Shown in pieces: positions 1 to 5,986 of a stretch of 5,986 nucleotides of DNA. Source of the DNA: Polynucleobacter meluiroseus (lineage in GTDB: Bacteria; Pseudomonadota; Gammaproteobacteria; Burkholderiales; Burkholderiaceae); contig CAMBJN010000092.1 of assembly GCA_945867755.1 (NCBI GenBank), positions 1 to 5,986 of the forward strand, read 5' to 3'. Below the pieces are notes generated by a model. It saw nothing but the letters and a program-made list of their open reading frames with translations, had not been told where the DNA came from and searched no databases. Each line of letters starts with the position of its first letter. Position 1 is the first letter of the stretch. A program made the translations under genes and the position numbers.

Positions 1-680
1 TGATTGTTCCTTATTCATTTCAAATAGCTGAGATCGTTTGGATTTTGGGTGCTGGATTACATCTGATTGCCTTATTGGCTGTTATGAACGCTTGGGTTCA
101 TCGCGAAAGCTTGCAGGCAGCTCATGCGTGCCCAGTTTGGTTTATTCCAGCAGTCGGTAATGTGGTGATTCCTTTAGCTGGTGTGAAATTAGGTTATTTT
201 GAAATCTCCTGGTGCTTCTTTGGCGTTGGCCTGATATTTTGGCTTATGCACTTGTCCTTGGTCATGCATCGCTTGATGTTTGTTCAGCCACCTTTACCTG
301 ATCGCTTAAAGCCCACAATGGCAATATTTTTGGCCCCACCAACAGTCGCTTTCTCATCATGGCTTTTGCTAACAGAAAGAACGGTTGAGCAGGGCCTTGA
401 TCCTTTTGCATATATCTTGATTGCAGCTGGATTCTTCTTCGCTATCTTTTTGATTACGCAATTTAATAAGTTTGCGCAGCTGCCTTTCTTCATGTCTTGG
501 TGGGCTTATTCATTTCCATCAGCATCATTCACAGTGGCGGCCTTTAACTATGCTTTGTTTGTGCCAGCCGCGATTTACCTTGCTTATATTGCTTTGGTTT
601 TCACAACCATTTTGATTGTGGGCTTATTCATCAAAACTTTGATGGCCATCCACATGAAAGATCCTCATTGGGTTGATTGA
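1..680 (+). CDS. SLAC1/TehA-type (TDT family) anion channel or transporter, C-terminal part
   Basis: This gene enters the window already open. The reading frame starts at base 3 with no stop upstream, and the TTG at 45 is an internal codon rather than the start. The visible 225 residues are strongly hydrophobic and contain about seven of the ten membrane helices expected of the tellurite-resistance/dicarboxylate transporter (TDT) family. They include a WFIPAVGN segment (fragment residues 46-53), typical of SLAC1/TehA homologues, and a WWAYSFP segment (166-172) on what should be the ninth helix. In the family that helix carries the pore-gating phenylalanine; assigning it here is an inference. 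Family members are inner-membrane channels for small anions or dicarboxylates. The substrate cannot be told from sequence, and a tellurite-resistance label would be over-specific. The protein ends in a short hydrophilic tail with a TGA stop. I see no U-tract terminator after it. Confidence 0.85.
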   Translation, partial: IVPYSFQIAEIVWILGAGLHLIALLAVMNAWVHRESLQAAHACPVWFIPAVGNVVIPLAGVKLGYFEISWCFFGVGLIFWLMHLSLVMHRLMFVQPPLPDRLKPTMAIFLAPPTVAFSSWLLLTERTVEQGLDPFAYILIAAGFFFAIFLITQFNKFAQLPFFMSWWAYSFPSASFTVAAFNYALFVPAAIYLAYIALVFTTILIVGLFIKTLMAIHMKDPHWVD

Positions 681-702
681 TCATTTCCCACACTCTCATT
701 GT

Positions 703-717
703 TGAGAATGATTCTCA
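703..717. promoter_or_regulatory. Fur box (7-1-7 palindrome) upstream of the hemS-like gene
   Basis: TGAGAATGATTCTCA is a perfect inverted repeat of 7 bases around one central base. It matches the Fur consensus TGATAATNATTATCA at all but the two symmetric positions 4 and 12. It ends 90 bases before the ATG of a heme-utilisation gene, a usual Fur target. A weak -10-like TAAGAT (720-725) lies immediately downstream, so bound Fur would block polymerase. No good -35 was found at standard spacing, so the promoter itself is uncertain. The palindrome has no T-tract, so it is not a terminator of the upstream gene. Confidence 0.7.
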
Positions 718-797
718 TGTAAGATGGTGATGTAGTTCACTCATTTCGCACAAGCCAGCGGTTCATCTTCCCTTAGCAAGCCAGTGCCTATTTTTAT

Positions 798-803
798 AGG
801 AGG
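798..803 (+). promoter_or_regulatory. Ribosome binding site fixing the hemS-like start
   Basis: AGGAGG is a full Shine-Dalgarno match, lying 4 bases before ATG 808. The reading frame is open further up, to a GTG at 784, but that codon has no ribosome binding site, and the eight extra residues precede the start of family similarity. The ATG at 808 is therefore preferred, although the spacing is slightly short. Confidence 0.7.
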
Positions 804-807
804 GCTT

Positions 808-1803
808 ATGTGCAGTACGTTTCACGATATTCGTAAAAGCTTTGCTTCGTTAAGAGTTGAAAAGAATCACCGGCACCGAGATATTGCATCACTTCTAAAC
901 GTCACAGAGGTTGAATTAATAGACTCGCATGTGGGCGTGACAAAACTAGAATCAATCAAGTCATTCCCTAATCTGGCCAGAGCCATCAGACTAAAGCCAT
1001 CATGGTCAAGCATCATTCATGACGTTCGAAGCTTTGGCGAGGTCATGAGTCTGACAAGAAATGCTCACGCGGTTCATGAAAATTTAGCCTTTTATAAACA
1101 GACATCCTCCAGCGATGGCGTTGGAATGGTTCTATCTGAAGAATTAACGATGCGTTTGATGTATGAGAAGTGGGAGCATGGCTATCTCTTTGAGGAGTGC
1201 AAATCTACTGTTTTAAAGCGCAGCATTCAATTCTTTGATGAGTTTGGGACCTCGGTTCATAAGATTTTTCTCTTGCCACACAGTCATCATTGGTACTTTG
1301 ATGAACTCGCCAAAAGATGGGCAGATTCAAATCAGGAACCGGGAGTCATTGTTCAAGAAAAATTAGAGCATGATCAACAAATCAATAAGGGTGCTTTGGC
1401 ATCAATCATTGAAGAGCGGCACGCCAATCAACAAGAGAGTATTAATCTTGATGTGGTGCAATCCTTATTGCGCTCATTTGTAGAGTTCAAACTACCCCTG
1501 ATCATCACTGTGCAAAATGATGGGGCAAATCAATCCCATGACGGAATACTTGCTGAGGTTCGAGACCACAATCATTGGCTGCATTTAATCAATGAGCAAT
1601 TCAATTGTCATTTGCAATTGGCGCTGATGCCCAAAATGTTTATCAATCATCAGGAAAGTCCATCTTCAATAGAGATGATGAATGAGGAAAGTTTTCTTTT
1701 GGCTTCGATTACTGTATCTACAAAAGCCACGCCAGCGGACATTCAGGCTTGGGAAGATCTGCTGGATAAGGTCAAGACAAGAGAAATGAGTCTTTTGGAA
1801 TAA
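808..1803 (+). CDS. HemS/HmuS-family heme-trafficking or hemin-degrading factor, divergent
   Basis: The 331-residue cytoplasmic protein is close to the usual HemS/ChuS/HmuS length of about 345. These proteins bind incoming heme, and some degrade it to release iron. The N-terminal half is clearly family-like: RHRDIASLL-x-VTEVEL (23-36), GEVMSLTRNAHAVHE (77-91), LTMRLMYEKW (113-122) and RSIQFFDEFG-xx-VHK (138-152). Arg116 sits where Yersinia HemS has heme ligand Arg102. The repeat-like C-terminal half is recognisable (ITVQNDG, HWLHLINEQFNCHL at 256-269, SIEMMN) but eroded. The region between the halves is about 25 residues shorter than in HemS, and no equivalent of the MTDVHQFF segment with proximal ligand His196 can be found. 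The usual FVGN-x-G and RKPT-DG motifs are also changed. The HemS comparison is from memory, not a computed alignment. The gene stands alone with no hmuTUV or receptor next to it, and a Fur box precedes it. The start is chosen for its strong ribosome binding site. Confidence 0.85.
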   Translation: MCSTFHDIRKSFASLRVEKNHRHRDIASLLNVTEVELIDSHVGVTKLESIKSFPNLARAIRLKPSWSSIIHDVRSFGEVMSLTRNAHAVHENLAFYKQTSSSDGVGMVLSEELTMRLMYEKWEHGYLFEECKSTVLKRSIQFFDEFGTSVHKIFLLPHSHHWYFDELAKRWADSNQEPGVIVQEKLEHDQQINKGALASIIEERHANQQESINLDVVQSLLRSFVEFKLPLIITVQNDGANQSHDGILAEVRDHNHWLHLINEQFNCHLQLALMPKMFINHQESPSSIEMMNEESFLLASITVSTKATPADIQAWEDLLDKVKTREMSLLE

Positions 1804-1828
1804 ATGAGCACCTTTTAGGTAATAGGAA

Positions 1829-1834
1829 TAAAAT
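1829..1834 (+). promoter_or_regulatory. Candidate -10 element for ssrA
   Basis: TAAAAT matches the sigma-70 -10 consensus at five of six positions. It would start transcription near 1841, about 17 bases before the mature tmRNA 5' end, which suits RNase P trimming of a short leader. The matching -35 is poor (around 1805-1810), and no terminator separates the hemS-like gene from ssrA, so some read-through is possible. Confidence 0.35.
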
Positions 1835-1857
1835 AGATACACTGATATGCGTATATC

Positions 1858-2216
1858 GGGGCCGACATGGTTTCGACGTGGATTGCAAAGCATTGAGGGC
1901 ATACCGAGGACCCGTCATCTCGTAAAACAATGGGAATGCAACAACTGCAAACGACGAACGTTTCGCACTAGCCGCTTAATTGCGGTTGCCCCTGAACTGA
2001 TTCTCTCTTGGGTCAGCTAACGCAAGTTAGATCAGGGTCATTTACAAGAGATAAGGTTATATAATGTCACGATGTGTAGCTCGAAAATTTAGTGAATCGC
2101 TAGTCAGTAACGTGTTGGTCCGTGACTGATTGGTTAAACTAAATGACACAACTAAGTATGTAGAACTCTATGTGGAGGATTTACGGACGCGGGTTCGATC
2201 CCCGCCGGCTCCACCA
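1858..2216 (+). ncRNA. ssrA: Transfer-messenger RNA (tmRNA), complete
   Basis: This RNA rescues ribosomes stalled on broken mRNAs and tags the unfinished protein for proteolysis, working with SmpB. The gene is a one-piece tmRNA of 359 bases. The 5' end GGGGCCG (1858-1864) pairs over seven positions with CGGCTCC (2206-2212), followed by discriminator A and an encoded CCA (2214-2216). The third pair is G-U, the alanine identity signal read by alanyl-tRNA synthetase. The T arm is GCGGG-TTCGATC-CCCGC (2189-2205). The family-typical GACATGG-TTTCGACG box follows the 5' strand. The tag frame runs 1947-1979. Just after it, CCCTGA (1990-1995) can pair with TCAGGG (2032-2037) as the helix after the messenger region. 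It ends directly before a strong terminator. The identification is essentially certain, and the ends follow from the acceptor-stem pairing. Confidence 0.97.
1947..1979 (+). other. tmRNA-encoded proteolysis tag, ANDERFALAA
   Basis: The resume codon GCA at 1947 opens the frame GCA AAC GAC GAA CGT TTC GCA CTA GCC GCT TAA, giving ANDERFALAA after the alanine carried by the tmRNA itself. The ALAA end is the degron seen by ClpXP, and the AND start fits SspB-type adaptor binding. The E. coli tag is ANDENYALAA. The ERF variant is the form I associate with Burkholderiales, which supports the lineage call. Confidence 0.93.
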
Positions 2217-2219
2217 ATT

Positions 2220-2250
2220 AAAAAGCCTCATCTTCGGATGAGGCTTTTTT
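2220..2250 (+). terminator. Intrinsic terminator of ssrA, also usable on the minus strand
   Basis: A 13-bp perfect stem (2220-2232 with 2237-2249) is closed by a TTCG tetraloop in the extra-stable C(UUCG)G setting and ends in six T. It starts 4 bases after the tmRNA CCA. The five A at 2220-2224 become a U-tract on the minus strand, so the same hairpin can end the converging methyltransferase transcript, whose stop codon is at 2275-2277. Confidence 0.93.
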
Positions 2251-2274
2251 CTTTAGTATCTAAACTTTATTTCA

Positions 2275-3492
2275 TTAAGCGGTTGCTAATCTCCACAGAG
2301 ACGTCACTTCAGCAGCTCTGGCACGATACAAAGGATCTTGAGTATCAAGCGCTTTGATGTGGGTTGGTCTGACATCATTGCGGCCCAAAACTTTTAATCC
2401 TGCCGTCTCAATCCATAACAACAGTTCCGCACGGGTTCTTAGACCAAGGTGTTCTGCCAGGTCTGACAAAATTAACCATCCTTCACCTTCAGGTGAAAGG
2501 TGGTTCTTTAAACCAGCCAAAAATCCTTTGAGCATTTGACTGTCTGGGTCATACACAGCATATTCAATCGGTGAGCTGGGCCTTGCTGGAACCCAGGGTG
2601 GGTTACAGATGATCAATGGAGCTGTGCCTTTTGGGAAAAGATTGGTTTGCATCAATTTGACTTGCTTACCAATACCCAAACCTTCAATGTTCTCTGTGGC
2701 ACATTCAATCGCGCGTTCATCTTGATCTGTGGCCACAATCTTTTGTATGCCTCGTTTGGCTAAAACTGCCGCTAAAACACCTGTACCTGTACCAATATCA
2801 AAAGCCAATGATTGCTTGGTGACGGATGCTGGGAAAGGTGCTTTTTCTAGTAAGCCAATATATTCAGAGCGAACTGGTGCAAAGACCCCGTAATGAGGAT
2901 GAATGCGACCATCACCCAAATCTTTGAGGGCATCGAGAGCCATACCATTCTTGCGCCACTCCAATGATCCAATGAAGCCAAGCAAATCTCTCAAAGACAT
3001 GACATAGGGCTCAGTGACTGCCCCATAAACTGCTAAGCAAGCTTGGCTCACATCTGGCGCTCTTCTGAGCGGAATAGTGTGATCCGGGTTCACCTGTATC
3101 AACAGCATGCCCAGTGTGCGACTTCTTTGTGATTGAGTTAAGCGATGCTTGTGAAAGATTTCTGACATCGGTACGGCCAGCGGAATAATGCCTTCTTGCT
3201 TATTCTTGGAAGACTTTTGACTGCGAATGCTTTTTTTGGAAGGCTTGTCTGAGCGGCGAGACATCGCTTGCAGTAATTGCTTAGCGTTTTGAAAGTCGCC
3301 TCGCCAAATGATGCCAGTGCCTTCGCAAGCAACGCGGTATGCCTCATCAGCGGTGAGGGTATCGTCTGCAATGATCAGTTTTTTAGGTGGCGGTAAACCT
3401 TTTTCAGAGCGCCAACGACAAGAATGGGTTGTTTCACCTTCATCCCAGCTGATCGGCGGGTGAGCAGTTTCGTGAGAAAGATTTTTATACAT
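2275..3492 (-). CDS. Class I SAM-dependent methyltransferase with NPPW motif, substrate unknown
   Basis: The 405-residue soluble protein has its catalytic domain in the C-terminal half. Motif I is FDIGTGTGVL (231-240), the acidic motif VATDQD follows (253-258), and the catalytic NPPW is at 297-300. NPP[WY] marks enzymes that methylate planar nitrogens such as glutamine amide (PrmB/PrmC), adenine N6 or guanine N2 (RsmC/RlmG type), so an RNA or protein target is likely but unproven. The N-terminal 230 residues hold a region of about 80 residues, a very basic Ser/Lys/Arg linker (about 79-98), and a second conserved-looking region ending in HPHYGVFAPVRSEY (198-211). I cannot assign this N-terminal region to a named domain. 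The ATG at 3490-3492 overlaps the selU stop by 8 bases, with only a weak GATGGGA upstream, which points to translational coupling to selU. It converges on ssrA. Confidence 0.9.
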   Translation of the reverse strand: MYKNLSHETAHPPISWDEGETTHSCRWRSEKGLPPPKKLIIADDTLTADEAYRVACEGTGIIWRGDFQNAKQLLQAMSRRSDKPSKKSIRSQKSSKNKQEGIIPLAVPMSEIFHKHRLTQSQRSRTLGMLLIQVNPDHTIPLRRAPDVSQACLAVYGAVTEPYVMSLRDLLGFIGSLEWRKNGMALDALKDLGDGRIHPHYGVFAPVRSEYIGLLEKAPFPASVTKQSLAFDIGTGTGVLAAVLAKRGIQKIVATDQDERAIECATENIEGLGIGKQVKLMQTNLFPKGTAPLIICNPPWVPARPSSPIEYAVYDPDSQMLKGFLAGLKNHLSPEGEGWLILSDLAEHLGLRTRAELLLWIETAGLKVLGRNDVRPTHIKALDTQDPLYRARAAEVTSLWRLATA

Positions 3493-4543
3493 GATGGTGT
3501 CCCATCAATATTTGCTTGGCTAAGATATCAATTCCTTTGGCAGTTAAGTCTGCGGTGTTATAGCTTGTGGCTGTTTCGTAATTCACATAATTGGAATTTT
3601 GTGAGCGACGGTAGAGGGCATCATAGTGCTGTTCAAGTAACTCGGTGACCAATGTGGCCCATTGACCATCTTCGGCCATTGCTTTCCATCGACTTAAGGT
3701 CTCATTGCTGTGCAGATCTTTGAGGTAATCAATGGTGCTGATTAAATGTTGGGGATCTTGAACAAAGTAATCGTAGTCTGAAATTAAAAACTTAACCCTG
3801 GCTTCAATGCTGGCTTCGATTTTGATGCAAGGACTTTTGCGGATGGTTTCTAATAAAACGTCTGGCACGTGCAGACTGCCAATTTTTCGGCTCTCCGCTT
3901 CAACAAAGACAAGCTTGCCCGTATCCAATTTTTCTAAAGCTTGAATGAGTTTTGTCTCAAACATTTTTTGACTCGGCTGTGGAATATTTGGAATATTGCC
4001 AAGAATCGAGCCTTTATGAATCGCTAACTGCTCTAAATCTAAAACTTGCGCACCCAATTGATTGATTTTTTCTAGAACACGACTTTTGGCGCTACCGGTT
4101 TGGCCGGTGATCACCATGTAGCTGAATTGTTGAGGCAAGACATTGAGTTTGGTGACAACTTCTTTGCGATAGGACTTGTAGCCGCCATCTAAGATCTGGG
4201 CATTCCAACCAATTTGTCTGAGGATGTGCGTCATTGAGCCACTGCGCTTACCACCACGCCAACAGTAGATCAAAGGATTCCAGCTTTTGGGCTTATCTTT
4301 GAATTCAGCTTCAATATAAGCAGCAATTTTTTTTGCAATCAATGCTGCGCCAACTTTCTTTGCGTCAAACGGCGATGCTTGTTTGTACATGGTTCCAACG
4401 ATGACCCGCTCCTCATCAGATAACACAGGGCAGTTGATGGCGCCAGGGATGTGATCATCTGCGTATTCCGCAGGCGTGCGCACATCGATGATTTCATCGA
4501 AGCTGGAACGCTCAAGTATGTCGGCGGTGATGGAGGATTTCAT
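3485..4543 (-). CDS. mnmH: tRNA 2-selenouridine synthase (SelU/MnmH)
   Basis: The enzyme replaces sulfur with selenium in 2-thiouridine at wobble position 34 of tRNA Lys, Glu and Gln, using selenophosphate; the E. coli enzyme also makes a geranylated intermediate. The 352-residue protein (E. coli 364) has an N-terminal rhodanese domain: IIDVRTPAEY, DEERVIVGTMYKQ, and the active-site loop YCWRGGKRSGS with catalytic Cys94. A P-loop domain follows, with Walker A GQTGSAKS (147-154). These signatures are specific to the family. The ATG at 4543 is chosen; an in-frame TTG three codons upstream (4552) is possible, and neither has a clear ribosome binding site. The stop overlaps the methyltransferase start by 8 bases (ATGTATAA). 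chrA lies 80 bases upstream on the same strand. The selenophosphate synthetase SelD is not in this window. Confidence 0.93.
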   Translation of the reverse strand: MKSSITADILERSSFDEIIDVRTPAEYADDHIPGAINCPVLSDEERVIVGTMYKQASPFDAKKVGAALIAKKIAAYIEAEFKDKPKSWNPLIYCWRGGKRSGSMTHILRQIGWNAQILDGGYKSYRKEVVTKLNVLPQQFSYMVITGQTGSAKSRVLEKINQLGAQVLDLEQLAIHKGSILGNIPNIPQPSQKMFETKLIQALEKLDTGKLVFVEAESRKIGSLHVPDVLLETIRKSPCIKIEASIEARVKFLISDYDYFVQDPQHLISTIDYLKDLHSNETLSRWKAMAEDGQWATLVTELLEQHYDALYRRSQNSNYVNYETATSYNTADLTAKGIDILAKQILMGHHHV

Positions 4544-4564
4544 GATTTGCAAAGCACATAAGAC

Positions 4565-4619
4565 AATTGAATGGGCTCAATTTTCCCATGGTATTGACCA
4601 ACAATCTTAAATTATTGGT
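4565..4619 (-). other. Hairpin-forming spacer between chrA and selU
   Basis: Read on the minus strand, a 9-bp stem with one G-U pair (4619-4611 with 4605-4597, 5-base loop) starts 4 bases after the chrA stop. It has no U-tract, so it is at best a weak terminator or an mRNA 3' stabiliser. Nearer selU, AATTGA and TCAATT (4582-4577 and 4570-4565) form a 6-bp stem. This competes with an alternative 5-bp stem using ATGGG and CCCAT (4589-4585 with 4575-4571). No clear promoter for selU was seen here. Confidence 0.35.
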
Positions 4620-4623
4620 TTAT

Positions 4624-5943
4624 TTACAAAACAAATAGTCTGATGCTTGCAAACAAAAGGCAAAGCCCGATGATTTGCATGATTGACCAGCGTCTTATAA
4701 ATAAGAGGTAAAGCGAGACCAGGGTGATGCCAATTGAAAGTAATTCAGGATTTTGCGTAAAGCCCTTGGGCCAATAAACATGAATCATGAAGAAGCTGCC
4801 CAAATGAAGAATCATTCCAACAACTGCTGCTGTGATGAATTTCAAGATTTGATTGAGCTTGTCATATTGTTTGCTCATTTCTACAAGAGGCGCGCCCAGT
4901 AGAATGAACATGAATGATGGTAAGAAAGTGAACCATGTTGCTACCAGTGCGCCCAGTGCGCCTGCCCAAAATAAATTTTCAATACCTAGCAGTTCTTGTT
5001 TAAACGAGCCCAAGAATCCTACGAATGCCACAATCATGATCAATGGTCCGGGTGTTACTTCACCTAAGGCTAAACCATCAAGAATTTGTGTTGATGTGAG
5101 CCATTGAAAATGTTCAACGCTTGCCTGGTAAACGTAGGGTAATACTGCATAAGCCCCACCAAAGGTTAAGAAGGCTGCCTTGGTGAAGAACCACGACATT
5201 TGACTGTAGGTATTGCCCCAGCCAAAGACGCTAATCAGTAATGCAAAAGGTATTAACCATAGAAGCAGTCCTGATAAACCAATTTTTAAAAAGTGATGCC
5301 CACTTAACTCGGTTTGGTTTGCTAATTGAATTTCAACCTCAACTTTGCTTACCTTGTTTGGATTTACTTTGCAGTAGATCAAACCAGCGATTGCTGCACC
5401 CAGTATCACCAATGGAAAATGAAGATTAAAAACAAGCAAAGCTATAAAAGTAATTAAACAAATTGCTGTTAAAGAAACAGTCGTGAGTGTTTTCTTACCC
5501 ATCTTGTAGGCAGCAAAAAAGATGATCGCGATCACCGCAGGTTTGACGGTATCAAAGAAAGTGATGAGCCAAGCTTGCTCGCCAAAAATCAGGTAGACCC
5601 AAGACAGGCCGATGAATAAAACCAAGGAGGGCAGAATGAATAAAACCCCAGCCACGATGCCGCCCCAGGTCCGGTGCATGAGCCAACCCAAGTAAGTGGC
5701 CAATTGCTGAGCCTCGGGTCCAGGTAAGAGCATGCAGTAATTCAGGGCATGAAGAAAGTTTTCTTCAGAAATCCATTTCTTTCTTTCCACCAATTCTTGA
5801 TGCATGGTGGCAATTTGACCGGCTGGACCGCCAAAACTAATGAAGCCCAGTTTGAGCCAAAACCAAAAGGCTTCACTGAAGCTTGGAGTGCTAATAACTG
5901 GATTAATTAAAGACTGATCAGAAGTTGATTGAGATGAGCTCAT
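4624..5943 (-). CDS. chrA: Chromate transporter ChrA, two-domain (long-chain) type
   Basis: The 439-residue inner-membrane protein matches the long-chain CHR family, which exports chromate from the cytoplasm by the proton motive force. It shows the expected internal duplication. The N-terminal half has GFISFGGPAGQIA (33-45) and LLPGPEAQQ (72-80). The C-terminal half has the paired AFLTFGGAYAVLPY (257-270) and GEVTPGP (294-300). Many hydrophobic stretches lie between, and a hydrophilic linker (about 193-217) joins the halves. The first 20 residues are polar, Ser/Gln-rich and poorly conserved. The ATG at 5941-5943 is the natural start, although no good Shine-Dalgarno precedes it. No chrB or other chromate regulator is visible, so the gene may not be chromate-inducible and the natural substrate could be another oxyanion. 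It is the first of three same-direction genes, but the 80-base gap to selU leaves co-transcription open. Confidence 0.92.
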   Translation of the reverse strand: MSSSQSTSDQSLINPVISTPSFSEAFWFWLKLGFISFGGPAGQIATMHQELVERKKWISEENFLHALNYCMLLPGPEAQQLATYLGWLMHRTWGGIVAGVLFILPSLVLFIGLSWVYLIFGEQAWLITFFDTVKPAVIAIIFFAAYKMGKKTLTTVSLTAICLITFIALLVFNLHFPLVILGAAIAGLIYCKVNPNKVSKVEVEIQLANQTELSGHHFLKIGLSGLLLWLIPFALLISVFGWGNTYSQMSWFFTKAAFLTFGGAYAVLPYVYQASVEHFQWLTSTQILDGLALGEVTPGPLIMIVAFVGFLGSFKQELLGIENLFWAGALGALVATWFTFLPSFMFILLGAPLVEMSKQYDKLNQILKFITAAVVGMILHLGSFFMIHVYWPKGFTQNPELLSIGITLVSLYLLFIRRWSIMQIIGLCLLFASIRLFVL

Positions 5944-5986
5944 GTTTAATTAACTGGCTATTAATATGGCGCTTAATTCTGACGGG

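Noticed and set aside
703..717. Palindrome as a terminator for the SLAC1-like gene
   Set aside because: There is no T-tract after it, and the sequence fits a Fur box much better.
751..784. Direct repeat CAAGCCAG (751-758 and 777-784) in the leader of the hemS-like gene
   Set aside because: It is two copies of only 8 bases at 26-base spacing with no recognised operator; chance is likely at this length.
784..807. GTG at 784 as the start of the hemS-like gene
   Set aside because: It has no ribosome binding site, whereas ATG 808 follows AGGAGG, and family similarity begins after the ATG.
1666..1902. Minus-strand open frame across the hemS-like end and the ssrA 5' end
   Set aside because: It overlaps a clear coding gene and the conserved tmRNA start, and the protein looks random.
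2200..2275. ssrA 3' end as an integration site for a genomic island
   Set aside because: ssrA is a common attachment site, but an intact terminator and a housekeeping-type methyltransferase follow. There is no integrase and no duplicated ssrA end in the window.
2130..2357. Plus-strand open frame of 75 codons across the 3' end of ssrA
   Set aside because: It runs through the tRNA-like domain, CCA end and terminator of tmRNA, so it is not a gene.
4853..5107. Plus-strand open frame of 84 codons antisense to chrA
   Set aside because: It is a shadow of the well-supported chrA coding frame, with no ribosome binding site and no recognisable product.

Overview
This AT-leaning window looks like the chromosome of a betaproteobacterium, probably a low-GC member of the Burkholderiales similar to Polynucleobacter. 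The basis is the tmRNA tag ANDERFALAA, the Fur-box style and the character of the proteins; the genus is an inference. I see no integrase, transposase, CRISPR array, tRNA or rRNA, and no intergenic stretch longer than about 130 bases.

Plus-strand half (1-2250): the window opens inside the C-terminal two thirds of a SLAC1/TehA-type (TDT family) membrane channel or transporter that ends at 680. A 127-base gap follows, holding a perfect 7-1-7 Fur-type palindrome (703-717) and a strong AGGAGG ribosome binding site. Next is a 331-residue HemS/HmuS-family (hemin-degrading/heme-trafficking factor) gene with no heme transporter beside it. Its N-terminal half is well conserved. Its C-terminal half is shortened and has lost the segment that carries the proximal heme histidine in characterised HemS. 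After it comes a complete ssrA (tmRNA) gene, 1858-2216, closed by a textbook TTCG-loop terminator that can work in both directions.

Minus-strand half (5943 down to 2275): three genes run in the same direction. They are chrA (two-domain chromate transporter), then mnmH/selU (tRNA 2-selenouridine synthase: rhodanese plus P-loop), then a 405-residue class I SAM methyltransferase with an NPPW motif. The selU stop and the methyltransferase start overlap by 8 bases, so these two are almost certainly co-transcribed and translationally coupled. The methyltransferase run converges on ssrA and shares its terminator.

Together the genes cover anion transport, iron/heme handling, ribosome rescue, tRNA wobble-base modification and metal oxyanion export. 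Most of this is ordinary chromosomal housekeeping. The two items most worth following up are the divergent, Fur-controlled orphan HemS homologue and the uncharacterised methyltransferase tied to selU. I did not find convincing evidence of a wholly new multi-gene system.
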